A program made the position numbers and the translations under genes. From Tritrichomonas musculus (lineage: Eukaryota; Parabasalia; Tritrichomonadida; Tritrichomonadidae), in contig JAPFFF010000012.1 of assembly GCA_039105265.1 (NCBI GenBank), forward strand, positions 3,410,001-3,474,000: a DNA stretch of 64,000 nucleotides, given 5' to 3'. Shown in pieces: positions 39,092-49,027 of this stretch. The notes under the pieces are model-generated. The model ran no database searches. It saw nothing but the letters and a program-made list of their open reading frames with translations, and was not told where the DNA came from. The first letter of the stretch is position 1. The number at the start of each line of letters is the position of its first letter.

Positions 39092-42000
39092 ATGAGCAAA
39101 ATCCCCATCGTTGATTATAATAAGTATAAAGAAATAGAGATAATCGGAAGAGGAACTTTTGGTATTGTTTATAAAGTGAGAGATAAGAAAACAGGAAAAG
39201 AATATGCAGCCAAATTTGCGCAAAAAGAGCTATCGATGAGTTTTGACGCAACAATTAAAAATTTAAGAACAGAATTAAAAATCTCTTATCAGGTTAACCA
39301 TCCTTCAGTTCTCAAATTTATAGGATATTCGATAATTAAAGACACTCCTGTTTTTATTACAGAATATATGAAAAATGGCACTTTACATAAAGCAATTGAA
39401 TTAGAAAGGTGTTCTATTTCGCCAAAAGATTGGGATTTCACCAGAAAATTAATTGTCATATACGGAATAGCTTCAGGAATGTCCTATTTGCATTCACACA
39501 AAATTATTCATAGAGATCTAAAACCGGACAATATTTTAATGGATGATAATTTATATCCAAAAGTTGCAGATTTCGGTCTCTCAAAAATTGTCCAGCAAGA
39601 ATCCTCCGAGTCAGCCAAACAAACGACCATGTCTCTCATGGGGACTCCAATTTACATAGCTCCAGAGACGTGGAATGAATGCAGATATGACTATTCAGTT
39701 GATGTTTACGCATTTGCCTTCATTGTGTACGAATTGATCACAAATGAAGTGCCTTACAAAAACAAAAACAAATTTGAAGTTGCAATGCTAGCAGTCAATG
39801 GAAAAAGGCCAGAATTCGAAGGTTATATTGATCAACCATACAAAGATCTCATTGAAAGATGCTGGGAAGCAATTCCTTCAAAAAGACCAAAATTCGACCA
39901 AATAGTGGCTGAATTAAAAAATGACAAAAAATACATTACTGAATATATTGATTTCGGTCTGTTTTTGGAATACGTGTACTACATCGATGATTTCTTTAAT
40001 AAAGATGACAGTGCTGAAAAAGATATTTATGACGATCGTGCTGTTGACCAATTAATCAATTTTTCTGATTCAAGCGAATCAACCTTGAGTATCGAAAAGA
40101 TAAATCAATCTTTAAACACTCCTAAAAATGAATATGAGAAGGAAGCAAGTCTTAAGGGAAATAATGATTACTATCGCCATGAAGATGTTGAAGAGACTAA
40201 GAAATCTCTCGGAAGCATCAGCCAAAATAAAAAGAACGAATCATTCGATAGGAAAAATAAAACGCTGAACAACATTGATTATGAAAATGATAACAAAAAA
40301 ATCAAGCAATCATTGAACAGGCCAAGAAATGACTACCAAAAGAAAATAAGTCATCATTTGATCAATGGTGATGACGATGAATTTGGTCAACAAGCTGACA
40401 ACAGCAGAAAGAATAAATCACTAAGTGGCATCTCAAATGAGAACTTCAAAGATGCAGCCAGGAATCAAAATGATAAAAAATCTAGGTCAATGGTCAGTAA
40501 CATTAATGAAAGTAAAAATGAAAGAAGATACAATCCAAATTCTTCAGATGACTCTGGTGAAAAGATTAAAATCGTTGAAACATTAAGCGAACAAGACAAA
40601 GGAAGTGAAAATGATGATTCGTCCGATGATCACTGCATTTTAAATGAAAATAATTCAAGCAACAGAAGAAATAGTAGAACAAAAGAGCCATGTGATTCTT
40701 CAGATGATCAACAAAATTTGAATAGACGCACGTCGAATAACAGAAGAAATAGGAGAAACAGGGGATCAAATGATTCTTCAGATGATCAACAAAATTTAAT
40801 TGAAAACAATTCAAACAACAGAAGAAATAGGAGAAACAAGGAATCAAATGATTCTTCAGACGATTCTAACGAAGATGAGGTTAAAGTTGTAAAAACAAGA
40901 AACAACCAAAACAAAAGAGGCGCAAATAAAAAACGCCAACAAATGAATGACTCATCAGATGATCATCACAATTTGAATGAGCAGGCTTCAAACAACAGAA
41001 GACATCGGAGAACCAAAGAATCAAATGATTCATCAGATGATAATCACAATTTAAATGAAAACACTGCAAACAACAGAAGACATCGGAGAACCAAGGAATC
41101 AAATGATTCTTCTAATGATCACCACAATTTGAATGAACAAGCTTCAAACAACAGAAGGAATCGGAGATCCAAAGCGTCAAATGATTCATCAGATGATAAC
41201 CACAATTTGAACGAAAACACTGCAAACAACAGAAGACATAGGAGAACCAAAGAATCAAATGATTCTTCTAATAATCACCATAATTTGAATGAACAAGCTT
41301 CAAACAACAGAAGGCATAGGAGAACCAAAGAATCAAATGATTCATCAGATAACTATGATGAAGATACTAACAAAACGAAACGAAGAAGAGAGCCATCACC
41401 CAATAAAAAGCGCCAATTATTCAGTGATTCATCAGATGATGAAACACGAGATATAATCAGAGAAACAAGGCGCACTTCAAATCATTCCAATGCAAATGAA
41501 AACATCACTTCACCAAGGAGTTCAAATAACACCAACAGAGTCAATGCAGCAAGAGAGACTCCGCAAGCAACAAGTCATACAAGAAGGACTGTTCAAGAGC
41601 AGCCTTCAGGCAATAGACCAAGAAGGCACAGAAACGACCCAAACATTGAGGACATCGATGCAGACACGACATTTTTATATGCACATAACTTATCTGAGCA
41701 AAACAACAGCGCCGCATTACGATATTACAAACTAGCCGCCGACAAAGGACACAAGGATGCCATGTATAGATACGGCCTTGCGTTATTCAACGGTGAAGGG
41801 ATTCAAAAGGACAAAAAAGAAGCCGCCAAGTATTTCAAACAAGCAGCAGACAAAGGCGAAATAAACTCAATGTTCCAATATGGAAACATGCTTTACAACG
41901 CTGATGGAATCCCAATGAACAAGGAAGAAGGCGCCCATTATTTCAAATTAGGTGCAGATAAAGGAGAAGTTAATTCGTATTTCGCATATGGCTACATGCT

Positions 42001-43912
42001 GTTCAATGGCGATGGAATTCCAATGAATAAAAAAGAGTCCATTAAATACTTCAAGGAAGGAGTGAATGAAGGGCAAGTTGATTCAATACTCACATATGCA
42101 CTGATTCTATACAACGGCGATGGAATCAAGATGAACAAAGAAGAAGCAAAGAAATATTTTAAAATGGCAGCTGATCAAGGCGAAATCAACTCAATGTTCT
42201 GTTTGGCATTGATGTTTAACTTTGGAGATGGAATTCAAAAGAACAAGAAAGAAGCAGCCAAATATTTCAAAATGGCTGCTGATAAAGGTCAAGTAAATTC
42301 AATGTTCCGTTACGGTTTGATGCGGAGCATTGGTGATGGAATTCCAATAAATAAAAAGGAAGCAGCGAAATATCTTAAAATGGCTGCTGATAAGGGCCAT
42401 TCGAATTCAATGTTCACTTATGCTAACATGTTGAACTTTGGAGATGGAATTCAAATCGATAAAGAAGAAGCATCGAAGTATTACAAGATGGCCACTGAAT
42501 ATGGTCATCTCGACGCTATGGGCAACTATGCAGTGATGCTGAGAGACGGTGATGGAGTCCAAATGAACAAGAAAAAAGCAGCAAGATACTTCAAAATGGC
42601 TGCAGATCAAGATCATGCAAATTCAATGTTCAACTTGGCAATCATGCTGAATCAAGGCGACGGAATCCAAATGGACAAGAAAGAAGCAGCTGTGTATTTC
42701 AAGAAGGCAGCTGATTCAGGAAATGTCGATGCAATGTTCAACTATGGACTCATGCTGAATCAAGGCGATGGAATTCGTGTAAATAAAAAAGAAGCAGCCA
42801 ATTATTTCAAGAAGGCAGCTGACCAAGGAAATGCAGACGCAATGCTCAACTTTGCAATCATGCTGAATCAAGGAGACGGAATTCAAGCGGACAAGAAGGA
42901 AGCAGCCAAATATTTCAAGAAGGCAGCTGAATCAGGAAATCAAAATGCAGTACTCAACTATGGATTCATGTTGAATCAAGGCGATGGAATCCAAGCTGAT
43001 AAGAAAGAATCAGTCAAGTACATGAAGAAGGCTGCTGATCAAGGAAATGTCGATGCAATGTTCAACTTGGCAATCATGTTGAATCAAGGCGACGGAGTCC
43101 AAGCGGACAAGAAAGAAGCAGCCAAATATTTCAAGAAGGCAGCTGATCAAGGACACGCCGACGCAATGTTCAGTTATGGATTCATGCTGAATCAAGGCGA
43201 CGGAATCCAAGCGGACAAGAAAGAGGCAGCCAAATATTTCAAGAAGGCAGCTGACGCAGGTCAAATTGATTCAATGTTCAGCTATGCCTTCATGTTGAAT
43301 CAAGGCGACGGAGTCCAAATTGACAAGAAAGAGGCAGCCAAATATTTCAAGAAGGCAGCTGACAAAGGACATCCCAATTCAATGTTCAGTTATGGATTCA
43401 TGCTGAATCAAGGCGACGGAGTCCAGATGGACAAGAAAGAGGCAGCCATGTATCTCAAGAAGGCAGCTGACAAAGGCCAAGTCACGTCGATGCTCTTGTA
43501 CGCGATGATGTTGAACGAAGGCAACGGAATTGAAAAGAACAAGAAAGAAGCAGCTCGTTACTTCAAGCTCGCTGCTGATTCGGGACACGTCGACGCGATG
43601 CTCGCTTACGCCTATATGGCAATGAATGGCGACGGAATTAAGGCAAACCTAAAAGAGGCAGCCAGGTATTACAAGTTGGCCGCTGACAATGGAAATCTCG
43701 ACGCAATGAACAACTACGGGGTGATGCTGAAAGACGGCGAAGGCGTCGATGCGAACAAGAAAGAAGCAGCTCGTTATTTCAAAATGGCCGCGGATTTGGG
43801 ACACGTTAATTCAATGAAGAATTATGCTAATATGCTGAATAAAGGTGATGGAATTCAAATGAACAAAAAAGAAGCAGCAAGATACTTCGGCATGGCAGCT
43901 ATGAAAAAGTAA
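39092..43912 (+). CDS. TKL-type protein kinase with ~20 Sel1-like repeats, 1606 aa
   Basis: A cytosolic signalling protein. The kinase domain (about 10-285) is complete: Gly loop GRGTFG (19-24), K41 in YAAKFA, HRDLKPDN (H140, D142), DFG (160-162), APE (190-192). It should phosphorylate Ser/Thr in TKL fashion. Residues ~300-860 form a polar linker rich in Asn, Ser, Asp and Arg with tandem units like NNRRHRRTKESNDSSDDxxNLNE. From ~870 to the end lie about 20 Sel1 units (KKEAAKYFKKAADQGNxDAMFNYGLMLNQGDGIQ, 36 residues), an alpha-solenoid for protein binding. The start is the ATG at 39092; reading further upstream needs a GTG. The frame is intact, unlike the relatives at 34517 and 57700. No membrane segment. 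Confidence 0.9.
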   Translation: MSKIPIVDYNKYKEIEIIGRGTFGIVYKVRDKKTGKEYAAKFAQKELSMSFDATIKNLRTELKISYQVNHPSVLKFIGYSIIKDTPVFITEYMKNGTLHKAIELERCSISPKDWDFTRKLIVIYGIASGMSYLHSHKIIHRDLKPDNILMDDNLYPKVADFGLSKIVQQESSESAKQTTMSLMGTPIYIAPETWNECRYDYSVDVYAFAFIVYELITNEVPYKNKNKFEVAMLAVNGKRPEFEGYIDQPYKDLIERCWEAIPSKRPKFDQIVAELKNDKKYITEYIDFGLFLEYVYYIDDFFNKDDSAEKDIYDDRAVDQLINFSDSSESTLSIEKINQSLNTPKNEYEKEASLKGNNDYYRHEDVEETKKSLGSISQNKKNESFDRKNKTLNNIDYENDNKKIKQSLNRPRNDYQKKISHHLINGDDDEFGQQADNSRKNKSLSGISNENFKDAARNQNDKKSRSMVSNINESKNERRYNPNSSDDSGEKIKIVETLSEQDKGSENDDSSDDHCILNENNSSNRRNSRTKEPCDSSDDQQNLNRRTSNNRRNRRNRGSNDSSDDQQNLIENNSNNRRNRRNKESNDSSDDSNEDEVKVVKTRNNQNKRGANKKRQQMNDSSDDHHNLNEQASNNRRHRRTKESNDSSDDNHNLNENTANNRRHRRTKESNDSSNDHHNLNEQASNNRRNRRSKASNDSSDDNHNLNENTANNRRHRRTKESNDSSNNHHNLNEQASNNRRHRRTKESNDSSDNYDEDTNKTKRRREPSPNKKRQLFSDSSDDETRDIIRETRRTSNHSNANENITSPRSSNNTNRVNAARETPQATSHTRRTVQEQPSGNRPRRHRNDPNIEDIDADTTFLYAHNLSEQNNSAALRYYKLAADKGHKDAMYRYGLALFNGEGIQKDKKEAAKYFKQAADKGEINSMFQYGNMLYNADGIPMNKEEGAHYFKLGADKGEVNSYFAYGYMLFNGDGIPMNKKESIKYFKEGVNEGQVDSILTYALILYNGDGIKMNKEEAKKYFKMAADQGEINSMFCLALMFNFGDGIQKNKKEAAKYFKMAADKGQVNSMFRYGLMRSIGDGIPINKKEAAKYLKMAADKGHSNSMFTYANMLNFGDGIQIDKEEASKYYKMATEYGHLDAMGNYAVMLRDGDGVQMNKKKAARYFKMAADQDHANSMFNLAIMLNQGDGIQMDKKEAAVYFKKAADSGNVDAMFNYGLMLNQGDGIRVNKKEAANYFKKAADQGNADAMLNFAIMLNQGDGIQADKKEAAKYFKKAAESGNQNAVLNYGFMLNQGDGIQADKKESVKYMKKAADQGNVDAMFNLAIMLNQGDGVQADKKEAAKYFKKAADQGHADAMFSYGFMLNQGDGIQADKKEAAKYFKKAADAGQIDSMFSYAFMLNQGDGVQIDKKEAAKYFKKAADKGHPNSMFSYGFMLNQGDGVQMDKKEAAMYLKKAADKGQVTSMLLYAMMLNEGNGIEKNKKEAARYFKLAADSGHVDAMLAYAYMAMNGDGIKANLKEAARYYKLAADNGNLDAMNNYGVMLKDGEGVDANKKEAARYFKMAADLGHVNSMKNYANMLNKGDGIQMNKKEAARYFGMAAMKK

Positions 43913-44506
43913 TAATATTATTAATTATAATTCGAGAAAAATATTTTTCTGATTATGATTAATTATTCATTCTCGTGATAAATATTTCTCGATATTAATG
44001 CATGCACAATAATACCAAGAAAAATAATTGATAGTATTTCGTTTCAAAAAAGTTGAAAATCAATTTCAATCAAAATAGACGCTGAAATAATCATTTTCTT
44101 TCAATATTTGTGAAAAGAATTGAAAGCCTTTCAATATTGAGATAATTAAATGTTTTCATTTAATTTAAATATATCTCAATAATACTTATCTTTTAAAATA
44201 TTATTAATAAATATTTTAATAGTCTATTTGAAATTATATTTTTAAGCAAACAATTTAAACAGATAAATATGAATTATCAAACTATTTGAATTCTGAATTT
44301 GAGGAATATTGAAGGAAAATAAGCCAAATAGCATTACTAAATCTTGTTTAATAAAATATCTTAATTTTATTAAAAAAAAGTTTAGAATTTATCCATTTTT
44401 TTCATTAAAAAAAAAAATCAACTACCGATATTTATCAAATTCAATAAAAATCAAATATGCATTCAATTTTTGTAACAAAATTTTTATTCATTTTTTTATC
44501 AAATAT
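43913..44506. other. Intergenic, AT-rich, no gene seen
   Basis: Includes short dyads around 43930-43990 (ATTATTAATTATAATTCGAG...TCTCGTGATAAATATT). An open frame from 44309 into the cupin is judged fortuitous because an Inr lies just before the cupin ATG. Confidence 0.5.
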
Positions 44507-44516
44507 TCACTTCATT
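44507..44516 (+). promoter_or_regulatory. Inr-like initiator of the cupin gene
   Basis: TCACTTCATT with a predicted +1 A at 44509, 16 nt before the ATG at 44525. The same ten bases precede the left-edge gene. Confidence 0.6.
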
Positions 44517-44524
44517 TTTTAATA

Positions 44525-44821
44525 ATGTTGACATCTAAAGTTGACTATGTTGCAGGACAAATTGCCAAAGAAGTAATCATATCCAATGATTCAGGTATTG
44601 TCATTGAAATGGCATTTGACAAAGGCTGCGAGCTTCCAACTCATGTCGCACAAGCAGATGTATTAGTTCAGATTCTTGAAGGTGAGATGGATTTCACAAA
44701 TGAAGGACAAGTTCATCATCTTAAAGCAGGTGAATTTATCACAATGAAACCAAATACACATCATTCACTTAAAGCAGTTGAACGCTTCAAGATGCTCTTA
44801 ACAAAGCTCAATACAAAATGA
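44525..44821 (+). CDS. Small cupin-domain protein, 98 aa
   Basis: A single conserved beta-barrel of the cupin_2 type. Motif 1 is around GCELPTHVAQAD (34-45) and LEGEMDF; motif 2 is LKAGEFITMKPNTHHSL (66-82). H40, H79 and/or H80 are candidate metal ligands; E54 is also in place. At 98 residues it is the length of bacterial stand-alone cupins, many of which are detoxification or regulatory proteins, and such genes in trichomonads are often of bacterial origin (inference). The start at 44525 is chosen because of the Inr-like TCACTTCATT 16 nt upstream. No targeting signal is visible. Confidence 0.85.
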   Translation: MLTSKVDYVAGQIAKEVIISNDSGIVIEMAFDKGCELPTHVAQADVLVQILEGEMDFTNEGQVHHLKAGEFITMKPNTHHSLKAVERFKMLLTKLNTK

Positions 44822-45567
44822 AATAATACACTAATTGAATAAATTATAGATTTTTATTATTTTTACTTATATTTTTTCAGTTTTTTCAGAATAATTTAAA
44901 ATTTTATAGATATCTAAAATATTTTAATATTTTATGAATATTTTATTTTATTAATTAAATAAGATTAAGTATTTATTATATAACATTTTAAGATAAGCTT
45001 GTTTATAAACAAAAATAATCAATAAAATTTTGTGATGATTTTTTCTGTTGGTAATTGAATTAAATTCAATACAATTTTGGGTTCGTCTTTTTGAGAGAGT
45101 TTTTTTTGAATGAATTCAACTATTTTACCTTTTTTTTGGTCATTTTTAATTAGCCTTTTTTGACCATCTAAAATTCAAAGTGTTTTTTTTTTCTTTTTTA
45201 AATATTTTGTATTCATGTTCTCTTTTTTTATAAACAAATAAATACTAAGATATTATTAATGATATTATTTTGATATTTGTCTTAATTAAATGCATTGTTC
45301 ACTTGTTTTAATAAAACATTTCAACATCTAATTTCTTAATTAATACTTAATATTGGTATCATTTTTGAGAGTCTATGCGAAATTTTCAACTTAATAATTC
45401 AAAACTTCTTTTATTTTACTTAGGTTGCCTAAAAACATTAATATATCACTTTTGTATAATTCTATATTCTTTTTGAAAGTATCTAAACTGTAAAAAGAAC
45501 ATCATTTATATCAATCGAAAAGTTCAAACAACTAATCATTTATTAACTTTCCAACAAGAAATGTATA
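44822..45567. other. Intergenic, AT-rich, no gene seen
   Basis: Between the convergent cupin and BspA-like genes. Only poly-T-rich sequence and a GTCTTTTTGAGAGAGTTTTTT stretch near 45085; no motif I can name. Confidence 0.4.
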
Positions 45568-46920
45568 TTAATCAATTATTAATTCGACATAAGCAGAAAT
45601 GAAAAGTGAAAAATCACTAGAAACGCCAGCAAATACATTTGATTCAAGTTGAACTTGCTGTGAATTTGGAAAAGCAGCCATAAAAAGTTGTTTTGAATCA
45701 CTAAAGCACGAATCATCAAGAATTATTTTTTTGCCAAAAAATTCAACAGCCAGAAGGTTGGAACAACCGGAGAAGCATTCACTTTTAACATGTTCAACGC
45801 TAGATGGAATCTTGATGTTGATAATTGAAGAATTAGAAAAAGTATTTTTTTCAAAAGTATTGAATAACGAATTCTCACAAAATTCAATGAAACGAATCTC
45901 ACTATCAGAAAAAGCGCCTTGATCAATTGTTTGAACTTTTGGTGGAATTGAGATATACTCAAATGACGTGAAATAAAAAGCACCGGTTTCAATTATATTC
46001 AATTTTGAATCAATTGAAAATTCAATTGAATTCAATTCATTACAAAGTGCAAAAGAATGCTCACAAATTTGACGAACACCTGAAGGAATCGAAATTCGTT
46101 CAAGTGAAGATGAATAAAAAGCTTTACTTCCAATTGATTTTAATTTTGATTTTTTTGTGAAAATAACGGTTTTTAATTCTTTGCATTTATAAAAAGTTTC
46201 TTTTTCAATTTCTTCGACTTTTTGAGGGATTTTGATTCTTTCAATTGAGGTGAAACTGAATGCTTTTTTGCCTATCTTTGTCAATTTTGAATCTTCTGAA
46301 AATTTAATTGATTCAAGTGCTCTGCATTTATAGAAACATCGTTTCCCTATCGTTTGCACATTCGCTGGAATGACAATGCTTTCAATCCCGCTGTTGCTGA
46401 ATGCATCAACGTCAATTTTTTTCAGTTTTGAATTTGGATAAAATTTCACTGATTTCAAATTGAAACAATGCGAAAAAGTGCTGTCTGAGATGACTTCAAC
46501 ACCCGATGGAATTGTGATACTGACAAGTGACGTGAAATAAAAAGTTTCATTTAAAAAAGCTGTGATTTGAGATGATTCTGAAAAATTAACTGACTCGAGA
46601 CTTTCGCATGATGAAAAGCATCCCTCGCCAATTTCGTTGACACTGGATGGAATATCAATGCTTTCAATTGCTGATTCTGAAAATGCTTCATCGCCAATTG
46701 AAAGCAGGGCTGAATTTTCAGGAAATTTCACTATTTTAATCATTTTGTCGTTCTTCATTGAATTGCTCTCGATTCCTGTAATCAAGTAATTGCTTGAACT
46801 ATAATTTATTGATCTTGGAATATTAAGAATTTCGTTTTTTGAATCAAATTTCTTGATTGTGGCTGTGAAATTTTGATTATTTATTTGGAAAGATAATCCG
46901 TTTATACCAATATCTTGCAT
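45568..46920 (-). CDS. BspA-like leucine-rich repeat (LRR_5) protein, 450 aa
   Basis: About 16 units of the BspA/LRR_5 type spaced 23-24 residues between ~60 and 430: the pattern IxIPSSVxEIGxxCFxxCxxLxSVxFxxxSxLxxIGxxAF recurs (for example SIDIPSSVNEIGEGCFSSC, RIKIPQKVEEIEKETFYKC). The family is massively expanded in trichomonads, where members include adhesins. This one has no signal peptide and no C-terminal membrane segment (it ends SLFISAYVELIID), so it is either cytosolic or exported by another route, as for many trichomonad BspA proteins. The start MQDIGINGLSF is the only reasonable one; a T-rich tract precedes it. Confidence 0.9.
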   Translation of the reverse strand: MQDIGINGLSFQINNQNFTATIKKFDSKNEILNIPRSINYSSSNYLITGIESNSMKNDKMIKIVKFPENSALLSIGDEAFSESAIESIDIPSSVNEIGEGCFSSCESLESVNFSESSQITAFLNETFYFTSLVSITIPSGVEVISDSTFSHCFNLKSVKFYPNSKLKKIDVDAFSNSGIESIVIPANVQTIGKRCFYKCRALESIKFSEDSKLTKIGKKAFSFTSIERIKIPQKVEEIEKETFYKCKELKTVIFTKKSKLKSIGSKAFYSSSLERISIPSGVRQICEHSFALCNELNSIEFSIDSKLNIIETGAFYFTSFEYISIPPKVQTIDQGAFSDSEIRFIEFCENSLFNTFEKNTFSNSSIINIKIPSSVEHVKSECFSGCSNLLAVEFFGKKIILDDSCFSDSKQLFMAAFPNSQQVQLESNVFAGVSSDFSLFISAYVELIID

Positions 46921-47305
46921 AATATTATTTTAATTTTTTTTTTTTTTAGTTAACCATTTATTTTAATTAATAACGTTTTTTCTTTATGATTTCATATTTG
47001 AATTTTTCACAAATTTTGAATATTGACAACATCATCACAAAAACAATTTTTATTCATATATAAAATAAGTTTCTCCTCATTAAAAATAAAATTGCTCTGA
47101 TGCAGGGATTGTAAGCGTTGACTATCAGGGAAAAGAACGAAAATCAAAGAAACTTTCAAAGTTCATATAACATAGAAAAAACGAACGGGTTGGTGTTAAT
47201 ATGCATTATGTTATGAAAAAATTTATTGTTACAATTAATCTATTTTTCTTTTTGCAGCATAAGGAATATAAAAGCGATAATAAAAATATTATAAAATCAA
47301 AAAAA
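46921..47305. other. Intergenic, no gene seen
   Basis: AT-rich, with a less AT-rich patch at 47090-47200 (GGGATTGTAAGCGTTGACTATCAGG) whose function I cannot tell. A plus-strand frame from 47201 runs antisense across the tRNA and is not a gene. Confidence 0.4.
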
Positions 47306-47388
47306 CGACAACCATGGGATTCGAACCCACACGGGACAAGCCCAAGAGATTTCAAGTCTCCCGCATTAACCAACTCTGCCAAGCTGTC
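47306..47388 (-). tRNA. tRNA-Ser (UGA anticodon)
   Basis: 83 nt read on the minus strand. The acceptor stem GACAGCT pairs with GGTTGTC with two G-U pairs and G73 as discriminator. D arm TTGGCAGAGTTGGTTAATGC; anticodon arm GGAGA-CTTGAAA-TCTCT with TGA; a long variable arm TGGGCTTGTCCCG as expected for a class II tRNA; T arm GTGGGTTCGAATCCCAT. The B box GGTTCGAATCC is perfect. A run of seven T follows directly (47299-47305 on the complementary strand), a Pol III terminator. CCA is not encoded. Confidence 0.95.
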
Positions 47389-47578
47389 TCTTCGTTTAAT
47401 ATCGATTATCAATAAATAAAAGCATTTAAAATCAAAATTCATCAAATGATAAAAAATTAATAATTATTTTAAATGAAATAAATAAAAATAAATAATTAAT
47501 AATACATTCTTTAATACATAGCTATTATATAAAAAGAAACAAAGCCTACATACACAAACAAACATAAAAATATATAAT

Positions 47579-49027
47579 TCATGAATTTCCTGAGAAGTCT
47601 TGGTTATCGCTGAATCTGACCATGCTTTTTGTGGTTGGAATTTTGATTCCGTTATTTTGATTTTCGGTATTAAAATTGTGCATTGAAACAGAATGATGAA
47701 TAATCGGCTTCTGAATGAGAGAGTTTTTCCTCCTCGCATTTGTCACGAACATTGCATTAGAGAGGTCAGATCGTTGAGGGGACACGTAGCGTTGCGAGAG
47801 GCGTTTTCTACCTGAAACGATAGGCGTATTCAAATTTGAGTGTCGAATTGAGAACAAAATTTTCTGGTTCGTTTTTGTGTTATTGAAATTCTGCACTTTA
47901 AAGTAGCATGTGTCACTTTTTTGTAGACGTTTAATTGGTTCAAAACTAATGAATTCAATTTTGTCTTCATTTTCAAAAAGTCGTAAAACGCCCGATTTGT
48001 TTCCCATGTCTTTTATGTAGGACGAGGCCGAGAAAACAGTTATGCACTTCTTGTCGAAATGAGTGCTCGAGCCATGCTTGACGCACTCGTGTGCTCTGAT
48101 GATTCTCTTCAATGAGTTGTTGAGGAGGAAAAGATCGGTAGCGTTGGAATTGAATAGAAAACCTTTCCCACGTGGATTATCGCAGAATAAGAAAGGGAAA
48201 TTGGACGATGGATCGCTCCAAACAACGTCTGAAAAGAGCGAATTCTCTTCAAAAGTGTAAATTGGCCTTGTAATACCTTTTTTAAGGGATTCTAGGTGTT
48301 CTATTCTTGGACTCAAGCCACCATGAATACAAAAGGTTGTTTGGTTAACAATGGCGCCAATGGGTAAAAAGGAAAAGGCTTCAATAAAAGCATCATATAA
48401 TTTTTCTGAATATTTGTAACAATCTGGGCAACTGTACTCCGGGTAGTATTCATCGCATTGTGTATCTTCCTCTTCTTCTTTATTATGCGTCGATTCTTCA
48501 TTCAAATGGAGGTTTACCGAATTTGAATCTGATTTCTTGATAATTTTCTTCTTATGGATTTTTTTCGGATTGTGATAGTTTAATATTTCATCTTTGAAGC
48601 CATATTGGCTACACATAGAATCAAATTCATGATTTCCTCGAAGTAGATAAAAATTATTTGGTCGCAAGATTTTTAATGCAAATAATAATGTAACGCATTC
48701 CAATGAAAAACTACCTCTATCAACATAGTCACCAAGAAATAGGACCTTTGAATCAGTTTCTTGTATAAAATTTAAAATTCGTAATAAATCATGAAAACTT
48801 CCGTGTATATCACCAACAATTATTATATCTCCATCTATTTCAAGTATATTTTCTTCATTTTCAAACGTTTGTTGAGCATCTGAACATAATTCAATAAGTA
48901 AATCTTCATCGAAAGAAGGAATTGGATTTCCTTCTTTAGATTGGTGTCCAACTTCAAGGAGCTTTTCAAGAGGATATTTATTTATAAATGAGTAAGCTGA
49001 AAAAATATAAGAAGCTGATCTTGCCAT
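47579..49027 (-). CDS. PPP-family Ser/Thr protein phosphatase with acidic insert, 482 aa
   Basis: A metal-dependent phosphatase of the PP1/PP2A superfamily. Signature motifs are complete: GDIHG (72-76), GDYVDRG (99-105), LLRGNHE (128-134), HGG with H235 and the RAHECVKHG motif further on, then ITVFSASSY. Between GNHE and the next helix there is a ~55-residue charged insert (about 151-207: HKKKIIKK..., HNKEEEEDTQCDEYYPEYSCPDC) absent from canonical PP1/PP2A. The ~110-residue C-terminal extension after the catalytic core is Ser/Asn/Arg-rich. Both may target or regulate the enzyme. The start ATG at 49027 gives a normal N-terminus. No signal peptide. Confidence 0.9.
   Translation of the reverse strand: MARSASYIFSAYSFINKYPLEKLLEVGHQSKEGNPIPSFDEDLLIELCSDAQQTFENEENILEIDGDIIIVGDIHGSFHDLLRILNFIQETDSKVLFLGDYVDRGSFSLECVTLLFALKILRPNNFYLLRGNHEFDSMCSQYGFKDEILNYHNPKKIHKKKIIKKSDSNSVNLHLNEESTHNKEEEEDTQCDEYYPEYSCPDCYKYSEKLYDAFIEAFSFLPIGAIVNQTTFCIHGGLSPRIEHLESLKKGITRPIYTFEENSLFSDVVWSDPSSNFPFLFCDNPRGKGFLFNSNATDLFLLNNSLKRIIRAHECVKHGSSTHFDKKCITVFSASSYIKDMGNKSGVLRLFENEDKIEFISFEPIKRLQKSDTCYFKVQNFNNTKTNQKILFSIRHSNLNTPIVSGRKRLSQRYVSPQRSDLSNAMFVTNARRKNSLIQKPIIHHSVSMHNFNTENQNNGIKIPTTKSMVRFSDNQDFSGNS

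Noticed and set aside
44309-44524. Upstream extension of the cupin
   Set aside because: AT-rich leader translated by chance; an Inr lies 16 nt before the ATG at 44525 and the shorter protein is a complete cupin.
47201-47419. Frames on both strands across the tRNA gene
   Set aside because: Fully explained by the tRNA-Ser; no protein resemblance.
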